A stretch of DNA of 39,593 bases, from the NCBI GenBank assembly GCA_023144895.1, contig JAGLEV010000008.1, forward strand, positions 1 to 39,593, read 5' to 3'. Position 1 is the stretch's first letter. Each line of letters opens with the position of its first letter. Made by a program: the position numbers and the translations under genes. Positions 1 through 8,193 of the stretch are shown in pieces. The stretch comes from Thiotrichaceae bacterium. Its GTDB lineage: Bacteria; Pseudomonadota; Gammaproteobacteria; Thiotrichales; Thiotrichaceae. The notes under the pieces were generated by a model that ran no database searches, had not been told where the DNA came from, and was given only the letters and a program-made list of their open reading frames with translations.

Positions 1-4
1 TCAT

Positions 5-985
5 GTGAAAATTCAGAACTATCATAATGAGGATGGGAGTGATTATGACTTATTAGTAAAGCTCCCATCAAAAAAAGAAGATGCAAGTGACAATATAGTT
101 ATTGACAAAATAAAAAACACTATTAATGCTGGTGCTAAAATTAAAAAACACTTCATCTCGAATAAGTCTACTTTACTTGTTCCTATTAAATTATTTTTAT
201 CTCTACCAATTGTTTTAGATGAAGGCTTGCCTAATAAGGTGTCACAAAAGCAATTATTACCTGACCTATTAACCACAAACAACCTAAGTAGAGTAGAAGT
301 ATTAACTTCTGGTGGCATAGAACACAATAGACCACTAATGCACCTAATAAATGCTCATCGAATGCAAAGAAAAGATAAGCGTGTTTTTGGCTTTTTAGAT
401 AATCACTTTGACTTCAATCATCGCTGGGAAAATGATGCAAAACCAGGATTTGATCATTTGTTTATAATGGGAATTGCTCAACCAGTCTCTGGCTTTAACC
501 AAATTCTTATAAAAAGAGTAGATGAAGAAGGTATTAGTAGTAGCCTAGAAGCCAAACATATCGCTTTTTCTGTTAAATGCCCAAAAACAAAAAAAGAGAT
601 TGTAACAATTTCAAGTTATGGATTTTCTGCCTTAGCCTCTGTATACGCAACATTACGTTTAATCACGAAACTCGTTAGAACGATTCAACTGGAAGATATT
701 CTAAAATCGGATATTTTAATTAAAGGTGTAATTGACAATATGGAAGGAGAATGGGTTGATTTAGAAGCTGGTTATAGTTGGCGTGTTGTTTTCTCAAAAG
801 ACACAGAGAAAAAACTGTACGAAGTCTCCAATGATATAGATCCATTTTCGGTGGTTACGTCTCCAAACTTTCCTAAAGAAGCGAAAGAGTTAATTAGGAT
901 ATTTTCAACAAATGAACGAGACCCTAACGAAAACGGAGTTATTGATAAAATTCACCCAGCACGTGCATTAACATCACACTCTTAA
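5..985 (+). CDS. Unrecognised protein, possibly cut at the 5' edge
   Basis: I do not recognise this protein. A GTG at position 5 gives 326 residues, but the frame is open to the window edge, so the true start may lie outside. The product looks soluble: there is no signal peptide and the only hydrophobic stretch is a short one near residues 205-225. A conserved-looking central block (about residues 128-165) is rich in Phe, His, Asp and Asn and could be an active site, but no known motif is visible. It ends 28 bases before a HAD phosphatase on the same strand, so the two are probably cotranscribed, which would suggest small-molecule or sugar-phosphate metabolism. That last step is inference only. 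Confidence 0.6.
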   Translation: MKIQNYHNEDGSDYDLLVKLPSKKEDASDNIVIDKIKNTINAGAKIKKHFISNKSTLLVPIKLFLSLPIVLDEGLPNKVSQKQLLPDLLTTNNLSRVEVLTSGGIEHNRPLMHLINAHRMQRKDKRVFGFLDNHFDFNHRWENDAKPGFDHLFIMGIAQPVSGFNQILIKRVDEEGISSSLEAKHIAFSVKCPKTKKEIVTISSYGFSALASVYATLRLITKLVRTIQLEDILKSDILIKGVIDNMEGEWVDLEAGYSWRVVFSKDTEKKLYEVSNDIDPFSVVTSPNFPKEAKELIRIFSTNERDPNENGVIDKIHPARALTSHS

Positions 986-1012
986 AATTCAAGATATATT
1001 GAGACTAAAATA

Positions 1013-1723
1013 ATGAAGTATATTGCGATTGATATTGATGGTTGTATTACTAATGGTAAAGGAGAGATAGTGTCACCATCATCACTTTCGAGCTTACATA
1101 CCTTAAATACGAAAGGAAAGTTCAAAGCTTTTCTTTGTACGGGACGTTCTGCTCCATATGTTGAAGCTATAGCCCAAGTAACAGGAATAGCCGAATGGGC
1201 TGTTTGTGAAAACGGAGCTTACCTATATAACCCAATGACGGATGAGCTTCATTATCACCCCTTAGTAACAAAAGCTACTTTAAGCTCACTAAATGAGTTT
1301 TTGATGCTAATGCAGAAAAGTGAGTATAAAAAACTTTGTAGTTTAGAACTAGGTAAAAGTGTGTGTATTAGCTTAAACCCTAAAAATATATCTATAGAAG
1401 AACTTTTCAATGTCCTATCCAGCGTGGTTGACAAGGATATATTGTATATTAACCATTCAACTACAGCGGTTGATATTACACCCAAAGGTATAAATAAGGC
1501 TGCGGGACTACTATTATTATCTGAACGACATAATATTGATTTGAATGAAGTTTTATCTATAGGGGATTCGTCAGGTGATATACCGTTTATGGATATTTCG
1601 GGAATAAGGGCATGCCCCAAAAACGCAAGTGATTCTGTGAAAAATATATCCCACTATATTAGTGAATTTCCAACTACAGAGGGAGTTATTGATATAATCA
1701 AACACTATACATTGATGAAATGA
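1013..1723 (+). CDS. HAD-superfamily hydrolase, Cof/IIB-like phosphatase
   Basis: A 236-residue cytoplasmic phosphatase of the HAD superfamily. All four HAD motifs are visible: DIDG at residues 7-10 (nucleophile Asp7 and acid Asp9), the Thr of LCTGR at 43, Lys162 in GINKAAG, and GDSSGD at 184-189 with metal-binding Asp185 and Asp189. The cap lies between motifs II and III (about 80-155), which is the C2 layout of sugar-phosphate, phosphoglycolate and sucrose-phosphate phosphatases. The substrate cannot be told from sequence. It follows the unrecognised gene by 28 bases and is followed by a GC-rich hairpin, so it is probably last in its transcript. Codon use is AT-rich, with many ATA codons. 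Confidence 0.85.
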   Translation: MKYIAIDIDGCITNGKGEIVSPSSLSSLHTLNTKGKFKAFLCTGRSAPYVEAIAQVTGIAEWAVCENGAYLYNPMTDELHYHPLVTKATLSSLNEFLMLMQKSEYKKLCSLELGKSVCISLNPKNISIEELFNVLSSVVDKDILYINHSTTAVDITPKGINKAAGLLLLSERHNIDLNEVLSIGDSSGDIPFMDISGIRACPKNASDSVKNISHYISEFPTTEGVIDIIKHYTLMK

Positions 1724-1741
1724 ACGTCCCTTATACTCTAA

Positions 1742-1763
1742 CGCCCGCTTAAGTTGTCGGGCG
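1742..1763 (+). terminator. GC-rich hairpin after the HAD gene
   Basis: CGCCCG (1742-1747) pairs with CGGGCG (1758-1763) across a 10-nt loop, between the convergent HAD gene and spoVR. Only GTTTAAC follows, so the U-tract is poor. It is probably a terminator, possibly bidirectional. Confidence 0.5.
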
Positions 1764-1792
1764 GTTTAACATAACTGAAATCAATCATATGA

Positions 1793-3295
1793 CTAATCAT
1801 CCACTCTCAAATGAAAACTTTGATCTCTCTCACCACTCTCATCAATAGTATACAAATTAACATTATAGCCCCACAAACGATGGATATGACGAAGCATTTC
1901 CTTACAATTTCTTAGTGGTCTACGGTCACTTTGATAATGATGTAGTGTTAACGAACGATCTCCACGCCTATCGACGCTATGAACTTGAATATTAGGCTCT
2001 TGCTGTCCTAAATTATATTGCTGACTAAGTTTTTGACGTAGCTGACGATAGCCATCATCATTATGTATCGCAGTCACTTCAAGGCTATCTTCACTATCAT
2101 CATCACGAAGAGAAAATAGGTGAAAGTCACGCATGATTTTGGGTGATAAGAATTGCTCAATAAAGCTTTCGTCACGATAATTACGCATGACATAATCTAA
2201 TGTTTCTAGCCAGTCCGATCCAGCAATATCAGGAAACCAGCGTTTATCTTCTTCTGTAGGATTCTCACAAATACTACGAATATCGGTCATCATCGCAAAA
2301 CCTAACGCATAAGGATTGATACCAGAAAAATAAGGATTATCATAACCTGGCTGAGCAATAACAGAGGTATGCGAGGTTAAAAACTCCAGCATAAAGCCAT
2401 CATCCACTAAACCTTCATCATACATTTCATTTAATATTGTGTAATGCCAGAATGTAGCCCAGCCTTCATTCATTACCTGTGTTTGACGCTGTGGGTAAAA
2501 ATACTGTGCTGATTTGCGTACAATACGAATAATTTCACGTTGCCAATTTTCTAAATGAGGTGCATTTTTCTCGATAAAATAGAGAATGTTTTCCTGTGGC
2601 TCTTCAGGGAATTCAGCTTTTAAACTCTCTTTCACATCAGCTTCAGGCTGGTTCGGTAAGGTTCTCCACAAATCATTGAGATGGCGTTGCCGATATTCTT
2701 CTCGCTCTTCATATTCTGCTCGTTCCTTAGCGATAGAGACAGGGCTAGGACGCTTATAGCGGTCAACACCATAATTCATTAATGCATGACAAGAATCCAA
2801 GGTCGCTTCTACCGCTTCAACACCATGACGCTCTTCACATTTAGTAATATAATTCTTAGCAAAAACAAGATAATCAACAATACCGTCAGCATCAGTCCAG
2901 CTACGAAAAAGATAGTTACCTTTAAAGAAGGAGTTATGACCATAGCAAGCATGAGCAATCACTAATGCCTGCATTGTGGAATTATTTTCTTCCATTAAAT
3001 AAGCAATACAAGGATCTGAATTAATCACTATTTCATAGGCTAAGCCCATATTGCCACGACGATAACTTTGTTCAGTCGAGACAAAGTGTTTACCATAAGA
3101 CCAATGATTATAATAAACAGGCATTCCTACTGAGGCATAAGCATCCATCATTTGCTCAGAGCTGATGACTTCAATTTGATTGGGATAGGTATCTAATTTA
3201 AATTTTTCTTTGGCAATACGAGCAATCGCACTCTCATAGGCTTCTAAAGATTCAAAGGTCCAATCTGACCCTGTGGAAATATAGTTATTATTCAT
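1793..3295 (-). CDS. spoVR: SpoVR/YcgB family protein
   Basis: A 500-residue member of the SpoVR family (YcgB in E. coli, about 510 residues). The family's hallmark segments are present: NHWSYGKHF near residues 63-71, HACYGHNSFFK near 115-125 and NEGWATFWH near 276-284. These His- and Glu-rich motifs suggest a metal site, but the biochemical function is unknown; in Bacillus the family affects spore cortex formation. The ATG is preceded by GGAGA. It is the third gene of a prkA-yeaH-spoVR set on the minus strand, a partnership widely kept in proteobacteria and linked to stationary-phase and nutrient stress. A gap of 293 bases separates it from yeaH, so it may also have its own promoter. Confidence 0.95.
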   Translation of the reverse strand: MNNNYISTGSDWTFESLEAYESAIARIAKEKFKLDTYPNQIEVISSEQMMDAYASVGMPVYYNHWSYGKHFVSTEQSYRRGNMGLAYEIVINSDPCIAYLMEENNSTMQALVIAHACYGHNSFFKGNYLFRSWTDADGIVDYLVFAKNYITKCEERHGVEAVEATLDSCHALMNYGVDRYKRPSPVSIAKERAEYEEREEYRQRHLNDLWRTLPNQPEADVKESLKAEFPEEPQENILYFIEKNAPHLENWQREIIRIVRKSAQYFYPQRQTQVMNEGWATFWHYTILNEMYDEGLVDDGFMLEFLTSHTSVIAQPGYDNPYFSGINPYALGFAMMTDIRSICENPTEEDKRWFPDIAGSDWLETLDYVMRNYRDESFIEQFLSPKIMRDFHLFSLRDDDSEDSLEVTAIHNDDGYRQLRQKLSQQYNLGQQEPNIQVHSVDRRGDRSLTLHHYQSDRRPLRNCKEMLRHIHRLWGYNVNLYTIDESGERDQSFHLRVDD

Positions 3296-3509
3296 TCTTG
3301 TCTCCAGCCAATGATCAATATTTGCAATATCACTAACTTAATTATAGCGTTTAAACCTTGCCTAAATATTAGATATGAACTTAGGTGTTCATAATTAATT
3401 TTTCAGCACCCCTTTTAATAAATTATAGTTATCTTTCTAAAAAATAACTTAATACTAACCGACTCTCTGTCAGTTTAATTAGACATTAAATGCAAACACC
3501 TAATATAAA

Positions 3510-3531
3510 TAAGATAACGATCATTATCTTA
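3510..3531. repeat. 8-bp inverted repeat between yeaH and spoVR
   Basis: TAAGATAA (3510-3517) and TTATCTTA (3524-3531) are perfect complements around a 6-nt loop. It lies downstream of the yeaH stop and upstream of spoVR on the minus strand. It could be an attenuating hairpin, an RNA-processing site or an operator. No strong U-tract follows. The rest of 3296-3588 shows no gene. Confidence 0.5.
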
Positions 3532-3588
3532 TCCAATAACAAGAAGTGGGAATGAACCCAACTCCCTGTAAAGGAAAAATAGCGTAAA

Positions 3589-4857
3589 TTATTCTGCTTC
3601 TTCTTTACTAAACAGCTCTCTAAATACAGGGTATATCTCTGCATTATTACGCACACGTTGTATAGAAAACTGCTGCTCAAAATCGTTCATTAGATTATCA
3701 TAAGCATGCCATAAGCCCTGTGGCTGACGATCACCAATTTCAATATAGGTGTAATACTGTACTAATGGAAGTATCTCAGTACTCATTAACTGGTGACATA
3801 AGTCATTATCTTCCATCCAATTGTCGCCATCAGAGGCTTGTGCACAATAGATGTTCCATTCTTCAGAGGGGTAATCTTCTTTGAGAATATCAGCAACACA
3901 ACTCAATGCACTAGAGACTACCGTTCCCCCTGTTTCACGTGAATAAAAGAACGTTTCCTCATCCACATCCTGAGCTAAAGTATGATGACGTATAAAGCGA
4001 ACTTCAATTTTCTCGTAATTTTTCTTTAAAAACAAATAAAGTAAGATAAAGAAACGCTTAGCTGTTTCCTTGATATCCTGTGTCATAGAGCCAGAGACAT
4101 CCATAATACAAAACATTACCGCTTTTGGTGCAGGCTTGGGAACTTTGACCTGTAAATTGTATTTAAGGTCAAATTCATCAAGAAAAGGAATCTTATTCAA
4201 ACGCGTAATCAGCTTACTAAGTTCTTCTTCCAGTGCTTGAATTTTTACAGCATCAGAGCTTGGCTTTAAATATGACAACTCTAAATCAATGACTTTTTTA
4301 CGTCGACGTGCCTTACCGCCTAACGCAATACGCCGTGCATAAGCACTACGCATTGAACGCACGATATTTACTTGTGCAGGATTACCCACACTAGCAACAC
4401 CTGCCCGCTTAAGATCAAACTGATCACTACCCATTAAATGGCGCTTAACCATATTGGGTAAAGCAAGATCTTCAAAGAGGTACTCTAAAAACTCAGATTG
4501 TGAGATCTGAAAAACAAATTCATCCTCACCTTCGCCACCATTAGAGGCATCACCATTGCCGCTACCACCGCCGCTACCACCATCAGGGCGCTGAATTTGA
4601 TCACCACGAACAAACTCTTTATTGCCAGGGTAAACTCGCTCAGTTTTACCGCCTTGACCATGACTAAAAACAGGCTCTGAAGTATCCCCCTTGGGGATGG
4701 ATATCTTCTCACCATTTTCTATATCCGTCACTTTACGTCGTGTTACTGCTTCAGAAACGGCTTCTTTTATATGCTTTTGATAGCGTTTCATAAAACGCTT
4801 TCTATTGACTAAACTTTTATTTTTACCATTTAATCGTCGATCTATTATAAATGCCAT
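3589..4857 (-). CDS. yeaH: YeaH/YhbH family protein (DUF444, VWA-like)
   Basis: A 422-residue protein aligning from end to end with E. coli YeaH as I recall it. It begins [13 protein letters not shown] like YeaH, has a Gly/Ser linker at about 93-110, then the DEFVFQIS segment, and a von Willebrand A-like domain with the MIDAS motif DVSGS at 253-257. I start it at the ATG at 4857 rather than the ATG five codons upstream, because GGGAGG lies 7 nt before it and the N terminus then matches the family. YeaH is the usual partner of the PrkA/YeaG kinase; its molecular role is unknown, and the VWA domain suggests metal-dependent protein contacts. It is 39 bases downstream of prkA, so the two share an operon. 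Confidence 0.96.
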   Translation of the reverse strand: MAFIIDRRLNGKNKSLVNRKRFMKRYQKHIKEAVSEAVTRRKVTDIENGEKISIPKGDTSEPVFSHGQGGKTERVYPGNKEFVRGDQIQRPDGGSGGGSGNGDASNGGEGEDEFVFQISQSEFLEYLFEDLALPNMVKRHLMGSDQFDLKRAGVASVGNPAQVNIVRSMRSAYARRIALGGKARRRKKVIDLELSYLKPSSDAVKIQALEEELSKLITRLNKIPFLDEFDLKYNLQVKVPKPAPKAVMFCIMDVSGSMTQDIKETAKRFFILLYLFLKKNYEKIEVRFIRHHTLAQDVDEETFFYSRETGGTVVSSALSCVADILKEDYPSEEWNIYCAQASDGDNWMEDNDLCHQLMSTEILPLVQYYTYIEIGDRQPQGLWHAYDNLMNDFEQQFSIQRVRNNAEIYPVFRELFSKEEAE

Positions 4858-4896
4858 GATAGAACCTCCCACATAGCGATATGAGTGGAAGTTTGA

Positions 4897-6819
4897 TTAT
4901 TGTGATTTACGCACTCGTGAGTACCATTCTGATAATAAACGCACTTGTTTATTGGTATAACCTCGTTTGGCCATGCGTTCAACAAAATTATCATGTTTAC
5001 GTTGCTCTTCTGAACTGGATTTACTACCAAAAGAAATAACGGGTAAGAGGTCTTCTGTACTAGAAAACATTTTCTCTTCAATGACACGTTTAAGTTTCTC
5101 ATAACTCGTCCATTTTGGATTGTTGCCGCCATTATTAGCGCGTGCACGTAATACAAAATTAACAATTTCATTACGGAAATCCTTAGGATTACTAATATTT
5201 GCTGCCTTTTCAATCTTTTCTAAATCCGCATTAAGTACCGAGCGATCAAGGAATTCACCTGTTTCTGGGTCACGATACTCTTGATCTTGTATCCAAAAAT
5301 CAGCATAAGTAACATAGCGATCAAATAAATTTTGACCATATTCAGAGTAAGATTCTAAATAAGCCGTTTGAATCTCTTTACCAATAAAACTAACATAACG
5401 TGGTGATAAAAATTCTTTAATAAAGCTTAAATACTGATCATGGCGATCATCTGCAAATTGCTCTTTTTCTATTTGTTTTTCTAGTACATACATAAGGTGT
5501 ACGGGATCAGCCGCAATCTCAGAAGTATCAAAGTTAAAGACTTTAGACAGAATTTTAAAGGCAAAACGTGTAGATAAACCATCCATACCTTCATCAACAC
5601 CCGCAGCATCTTGATACTCTTGTAGTGTTTTTGCTTTTGGATCAACATCTTTTAGATTTTCACCATCATAAACCCGCATCTTAGAAAATAAATTAGAATT
5701 TTCTGGATCTCTTAAACGAGTCAAAATGGAGAACTGTGCCAACATTTTTAATGTATCAGGAGCACAAGAGGCATTGGCTAGCGAACTACTGGCTAATAGT
5801 TTTTCATAGATTTTTACCTCATCATCAACACGTAAACAATACGGTACTTTGACAATTGAAACACGATCAATAAAGGCTTCATTATTTTTATTATTTTTGA
5901 AAGTCTTCCACTCTGATTCATTAGAGTGAGCTAGAATGGCACCATCAAAAGGAATCGCACCGATACTTTCTGTACCGTTGTAGTTACCTTCTTGTGTTGC
6001 CGTTAATAGAGGATGCAACACTTTAATGGGTGCTTTAAACATCTCGACAAATTCTAGCAAGCCTTGATTCGATAACGATAATCCACCAGAGTAACTATAA
6101 GCATCTGTATCATTTTGCGGATAATCTTCTAATTTACGAATATCAACTTTACCAACCAGTGCTGAGATGTCCTGGTTATTCTCATCACCGGGTTCTGTTT
6201 TTGATAATGCAATTTGGTTCAATCGAGAAGGATAGCGTTTAACCACTCTAAAACGAGATATATCACCACCAAATTCTTTTAAACGCTTGACTGCCCAAGG
6301 TGACATGATGGTCTCAAGATAACGTAGAGGAATATGATAATCTTCGTTTAAGATGGCACCATCTTCATCACTATTAAATAAGCCTAATGGTGACTCATTA
6401 ATGGGTGATCCTTTGATCGCATAGATAGGAAACTGCTCCATCAATGCTTTGAGTTTTTCAGCCAGTGATGACTTACCACCACCAACGGGACCAAGGAGAT
6501 AGAGCACTTGCTTACTTTCTTCTAGACCTTGAGCTGCATGTCTAAAGAAGGCCACAATTTGCTCAACACTCTCTTCCATGCCGTAGAAATCAGAAAAAGC
6601 AGGATATTGACGAATGATTTTATTAAAGAAAATACGACTTAAGCGTGCATCTTTGGATGTATCAACTAGCTCAGGTTCCCCGATAGCTTTTAGCATTCTT
6701 TCAGCTGCACTGGCATAAGTCATGGGGTCTTCGCGACAAAGATCTAAGTACTCTTGTAATGATAATTCTTCTTCTTGGAGTGAATCATATCGCGTTTGAA
6801 AATGATTAAAAATATTCAT
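4897..6819 (-). CDS. prkA: PrkA/YeaG family serine protein kinase (AAA+)
   Basis: A 640-residue cytoplasmic protein of the PrkA/YeaG family, which has an N-terminal AAA+ domain and a C-terminal kinase-related domain. The Walker A loop GPVGGGKS is at residues 110-117, in a typical position. Length and residues match family members (E. coli YeaG about 644). In E. coli, yeaGH responds to nitrogen starvation and sigma-S; Bacillus PrkA has been reported as a kinase or protease affecting sporulation. It heads the prkA-yeaH-spoVR operon. A hairpin (6843-6860) lies in its leader and a TTGACC-N10-GGTCAA dyad with a possible promoter lies about 190 bases upstream. The start is the ATG at 6819, where the family N terminus begins; the ribosome site is weak (AGAGGG about 15 nt away). 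Confidence 0.96.
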   Translation of the reverse strand: MNIFNHFQTRYDSLQEEELSLQEYLDLCREDPMTYASAAERMLKAIGEPELVDTSKDARLSRIFFNKIIRQYPAFSDFYGMEESVEQIVAFFRHAAQGLEESKQVLYLLGPVGGGKSSLAEKLKALMEQFPIYAIKGSPINESPLGLFNSDEDGAILNEDYHIPLRYLETIMSPWAVKRLKEFGGDISRFRVVKRYPSRLNQIALSKTEPGDENNQDISALVGKVDIRKLEDYPQNDTDAYSYSGGLSLSNQGLLEFVEMFKAPIKVLHPLLTATQEGNYNGTESIGAIPFDGAILAHSNESEWKTFKNNKNNEAFIDRVSIVKVPYCLRVDDEVKIYEKLLASSSLANASCAPDTLKMLAQFSILTRLRDPENSNLFSKMRVYDGENLKDVDPKAKTLQEYQDAAGVDEGMDGLSTRFAFKILSKVFNFDTSEIAADPVHLMYVLEKQIEKEQFADDRHDQYLSFIKEFLSPRYVSFIGKEIQTAYLESYSEYGQNLFDRYVTYADFWIQDQEYRDPETGEFLDRSVLNADLEKIEKAANISNPKDFRNEIVNFVLRARANNGGNNPKWTSYEKLKRVIEEKMFSSTEDLLPVISFGSKSSSEEQRKHDNFVERMAKRGYTNKQVRLLSEWYSRVRKSQ

Positions 6820-6842
6820 AGCTGCTTTATTACCCTCTGATT

Positions 6843-6860
6843 TCAGGAGTAGAATCCTGA
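6843..6860 (-). promoter_or_regulatory. Hairpin in the prkA 5' leader
   Basis: TCAGGA (6843-6848) and TCCTGA (6855-6860) form a perfect 6-bp stem with a 6-nt loop, 24-41 nt before the prkA start codon. It lies just upstream of the weak AGAGGG ribosome site, so it could affect translation. It could also be an operator half-site pair. Confidence 0.35.
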
Positions 6861-7002
6861 TCTATTATTTTTTAGATGGAGATTTGCACATAATGTTCAC
6901 AATTTATTTGCTATTCAATATAGGTAATAGTCTAGATAGAGTAATTTAGCTACATTAAAGAACTTATTATGCAATTTTATCTTAGTCACTATTTAAAATA
7001 GA

Positions 7003-7024
7003 TTGACCCATTTAACAAGGTCAA
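7003..7024 (-). promoter_or_regulatory. prkA: TTGACC-N10-GGTCAA dyad upstream of prkA
   Basis: A perfect 6-bp dyad with a 10-bp spacer. Read on the minus strand, its TTGACC arm fits a sigma-70 -35 box, with TATTTT 18 bases downstream as a weak -10. It may therefore be a promoter with an overlapping operator for the prkA operon. No regulator is identified. Confidence 0.35.
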
Positions 7025-7240
7025 TTAATGAACTCACACCCATAATAGAATGGTAACATCAGGATTTAATTAGACTTTATCCTAATTGCTACCGCTTTAT
7101 AAAGATATGATATAGTATATAATTATAATCTTATTAATTAATATAGTTAATAGTTATTCAACAAAAAATCTATCCGATAACACAATAACCTTATATCCTA
7201 TTTTTTAATTGAATAATAGGACAAGACTCACTTTTATACC

Positions 7241-7256
7241 TTACTATCGGTAGTAA
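7241..7256 (-). terminator. Tetraloop hairpin after the GGDEF-like gene
   Basis: TTACTA and TAGTAA form a 6-bp stem closed by a 4-nt loop, 25 bases beyond the stop codon at 7281. No clear U-tract follows on the minus strand, so this is a weak terminator call. Confidence 0.35.
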
Positions 7257-7280
7257 AATAACGAATACTATTAAAAATAG

Positions 7281-8075
7281 TTATTTGGTCATTGCAAACA
7301 AGTCATTATTAATTGGATTCTGGATCGCAATATGATTTTTTGTTATTTTAGACTTTTTCAATAGCAATTCAGCTCGTACTAACAAATCCTCAGCACTATC
7401 TTCTGATCCTTGTTGATAAGAGACGACCGCTGCACTAATGGTCAAAGAAAGAGGCTCTGTTGTTGTCGATTTAAAGCGACTAAACATAATTGCCTCACGA
7501 AACCGTTCTGCTGCAATCTGAGCGCCTTTAGTATCAGTCTCTGGCATAATGACTGCGAGCTTATCTTGCTTCTCAAAACGAAAAGCTAAGTCTGAAATTC
7601 TGATCCCATGAAACTCTTTCTTAGTTTCATTATAATATTCTGCGCCATCAATAAGAATTGAGGAGATTTTTCCAAGCAATACATCTGCAAACTTATTACC
7701 ATACTCTTGCTGAAAGACTGAAAAATGATCAACATCAATCAGCATCAGAGCTAAAGGACGCTCATAACGCTCTGAACGCTTAATGTCATAATCCAATAAG
7801 CGTGGTAGAACCGTGGCATCATAAAGCCCTGTGGCTTTATCTTTTAACACCAAAGAGTTTAAGCGTTCCATTTTTCCCTTTACGGCAGAAAATGTAGACC
7901 AAGCTCCTAGAAAAAGAGAACCTGTAATCAATAGTGCTAAAGTGAAGTAGTTTAATTGCTCAATTTTCACGAGTAAAATGGCGGTACTGACGGTAAGAAC
8001 AAGAAGACTGACAGATGTTTTATTGATTATTATTGAGTTCATATTGGGTTTCTTATTATTGTAATTATTATCCAC
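7281..8075 (-). CDS. Two-TM membrane protein with a degenerate GGDEF domain
   Basis: A 264-residue inner-membrane protein with two predicted transmembrane segments (about 20-37 and 43-62) and a C-terminal diguanylate-cyclase fold. Family landmarks remain: DKATGLYD at 79-86, LIDVDHF at 112-118 and AVIMPET at 174-180. The signature is lost: KQDKL (169-173) stands where GGDEF belongs, with one extra residue before it, and the usual FKxxND, GH and GD positions read FSVFQQ, GN and AD. It is therefore probably not a cyclase; it could bind a nucleotide or act as a protein-interaction domain. The start is the GTG at 8075, with TTAGGAG 4 nt upstream; that site is in a hairpin (8080-8097). Confidence 0.85.
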   Translation of the reverse strand: MDNNYNNKKPNMNSIIINKTSVSLLVLTVSTAILLVKIEQLNYFTLALLITGSLFLGAWSTFSAVKGKMERLNSLVLKDKATGLYDATVLPRLLDYDIKRSERYERPLALMLIDVDHFSVFQQEYGNKFADVLLGKISSILIDGAEYYNETKKEFHGIRISDLAFRFEKQDKLAVIMPETDTKGAQIAAERFREAIMFSRFKSTTTEPLSLTISAAVVSYQQGSEDSAEDLLVRAELLLKKSKITKNHIAIQNPINNDLFAMTK

Positions 8076-8079
8076 TCAG

Positions 8080-8097
8080 CTCCTAAGACTTTAGGAG
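8080..8097 (-). promoter_or_regulatory. Hairpin hiding the ribosome site of the GGDEF-like gene
   Basis: On the minus strand CTCCTAA pairs with TTAGGAG in a perfect 7-bp stem with a 4-nt loop. TTAGGAG is the Shine-Dalgarno sequence of the gene starting at 8075, so the upstream arm acts as an anti-SD. In the folded state translation should be restricted. A chance palindrome or an operator cannot be excluded. Confidence 0.5.
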
Positions 8098-8193
8098 ACT
8101 TTTGTATTAGAGCACATCATAATAAGCAACATGACCTACGTCAAAGTTTTCAGGAAGAATGGTCTACAACCTTCACCTATGAGATAACACCCC

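Larger units (their letters stand above)
6820..7280. other. AT-rich intergenic region with prkA promoter and hairpins
   Basis: This 461-base stretch separates the prkA start from the end of the GGDEF-like gene, both on the minus strand. I see no coding frame. It contains a leader hairpin near prkA, the dyad at 7003-7024, an inverted repeat TCCTATT/AATAGGA (7196-7221) and a tetraloop hairpin (7241-7256). The middle (7090-7160) is extremely AT-rich. Confidence 0.7.

Noticed and set aside
3511-3530. Fur box between yeaH and spoVR
   Set aside because: GATAA...TTATC arms are present but their spacing does not match the Fur consensus, so only an inverted repeat is reported.
3486-3680. 64-codon frame over the yeaH end
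   Set aside because: It overlaps yeaH on the same strand in another frame and has no ribosome site.
8098-8193. BirA biotin operator before bioA
   Set aside because: The TTGT... and GGT...ACAA half-sites with the right spacing were not found.
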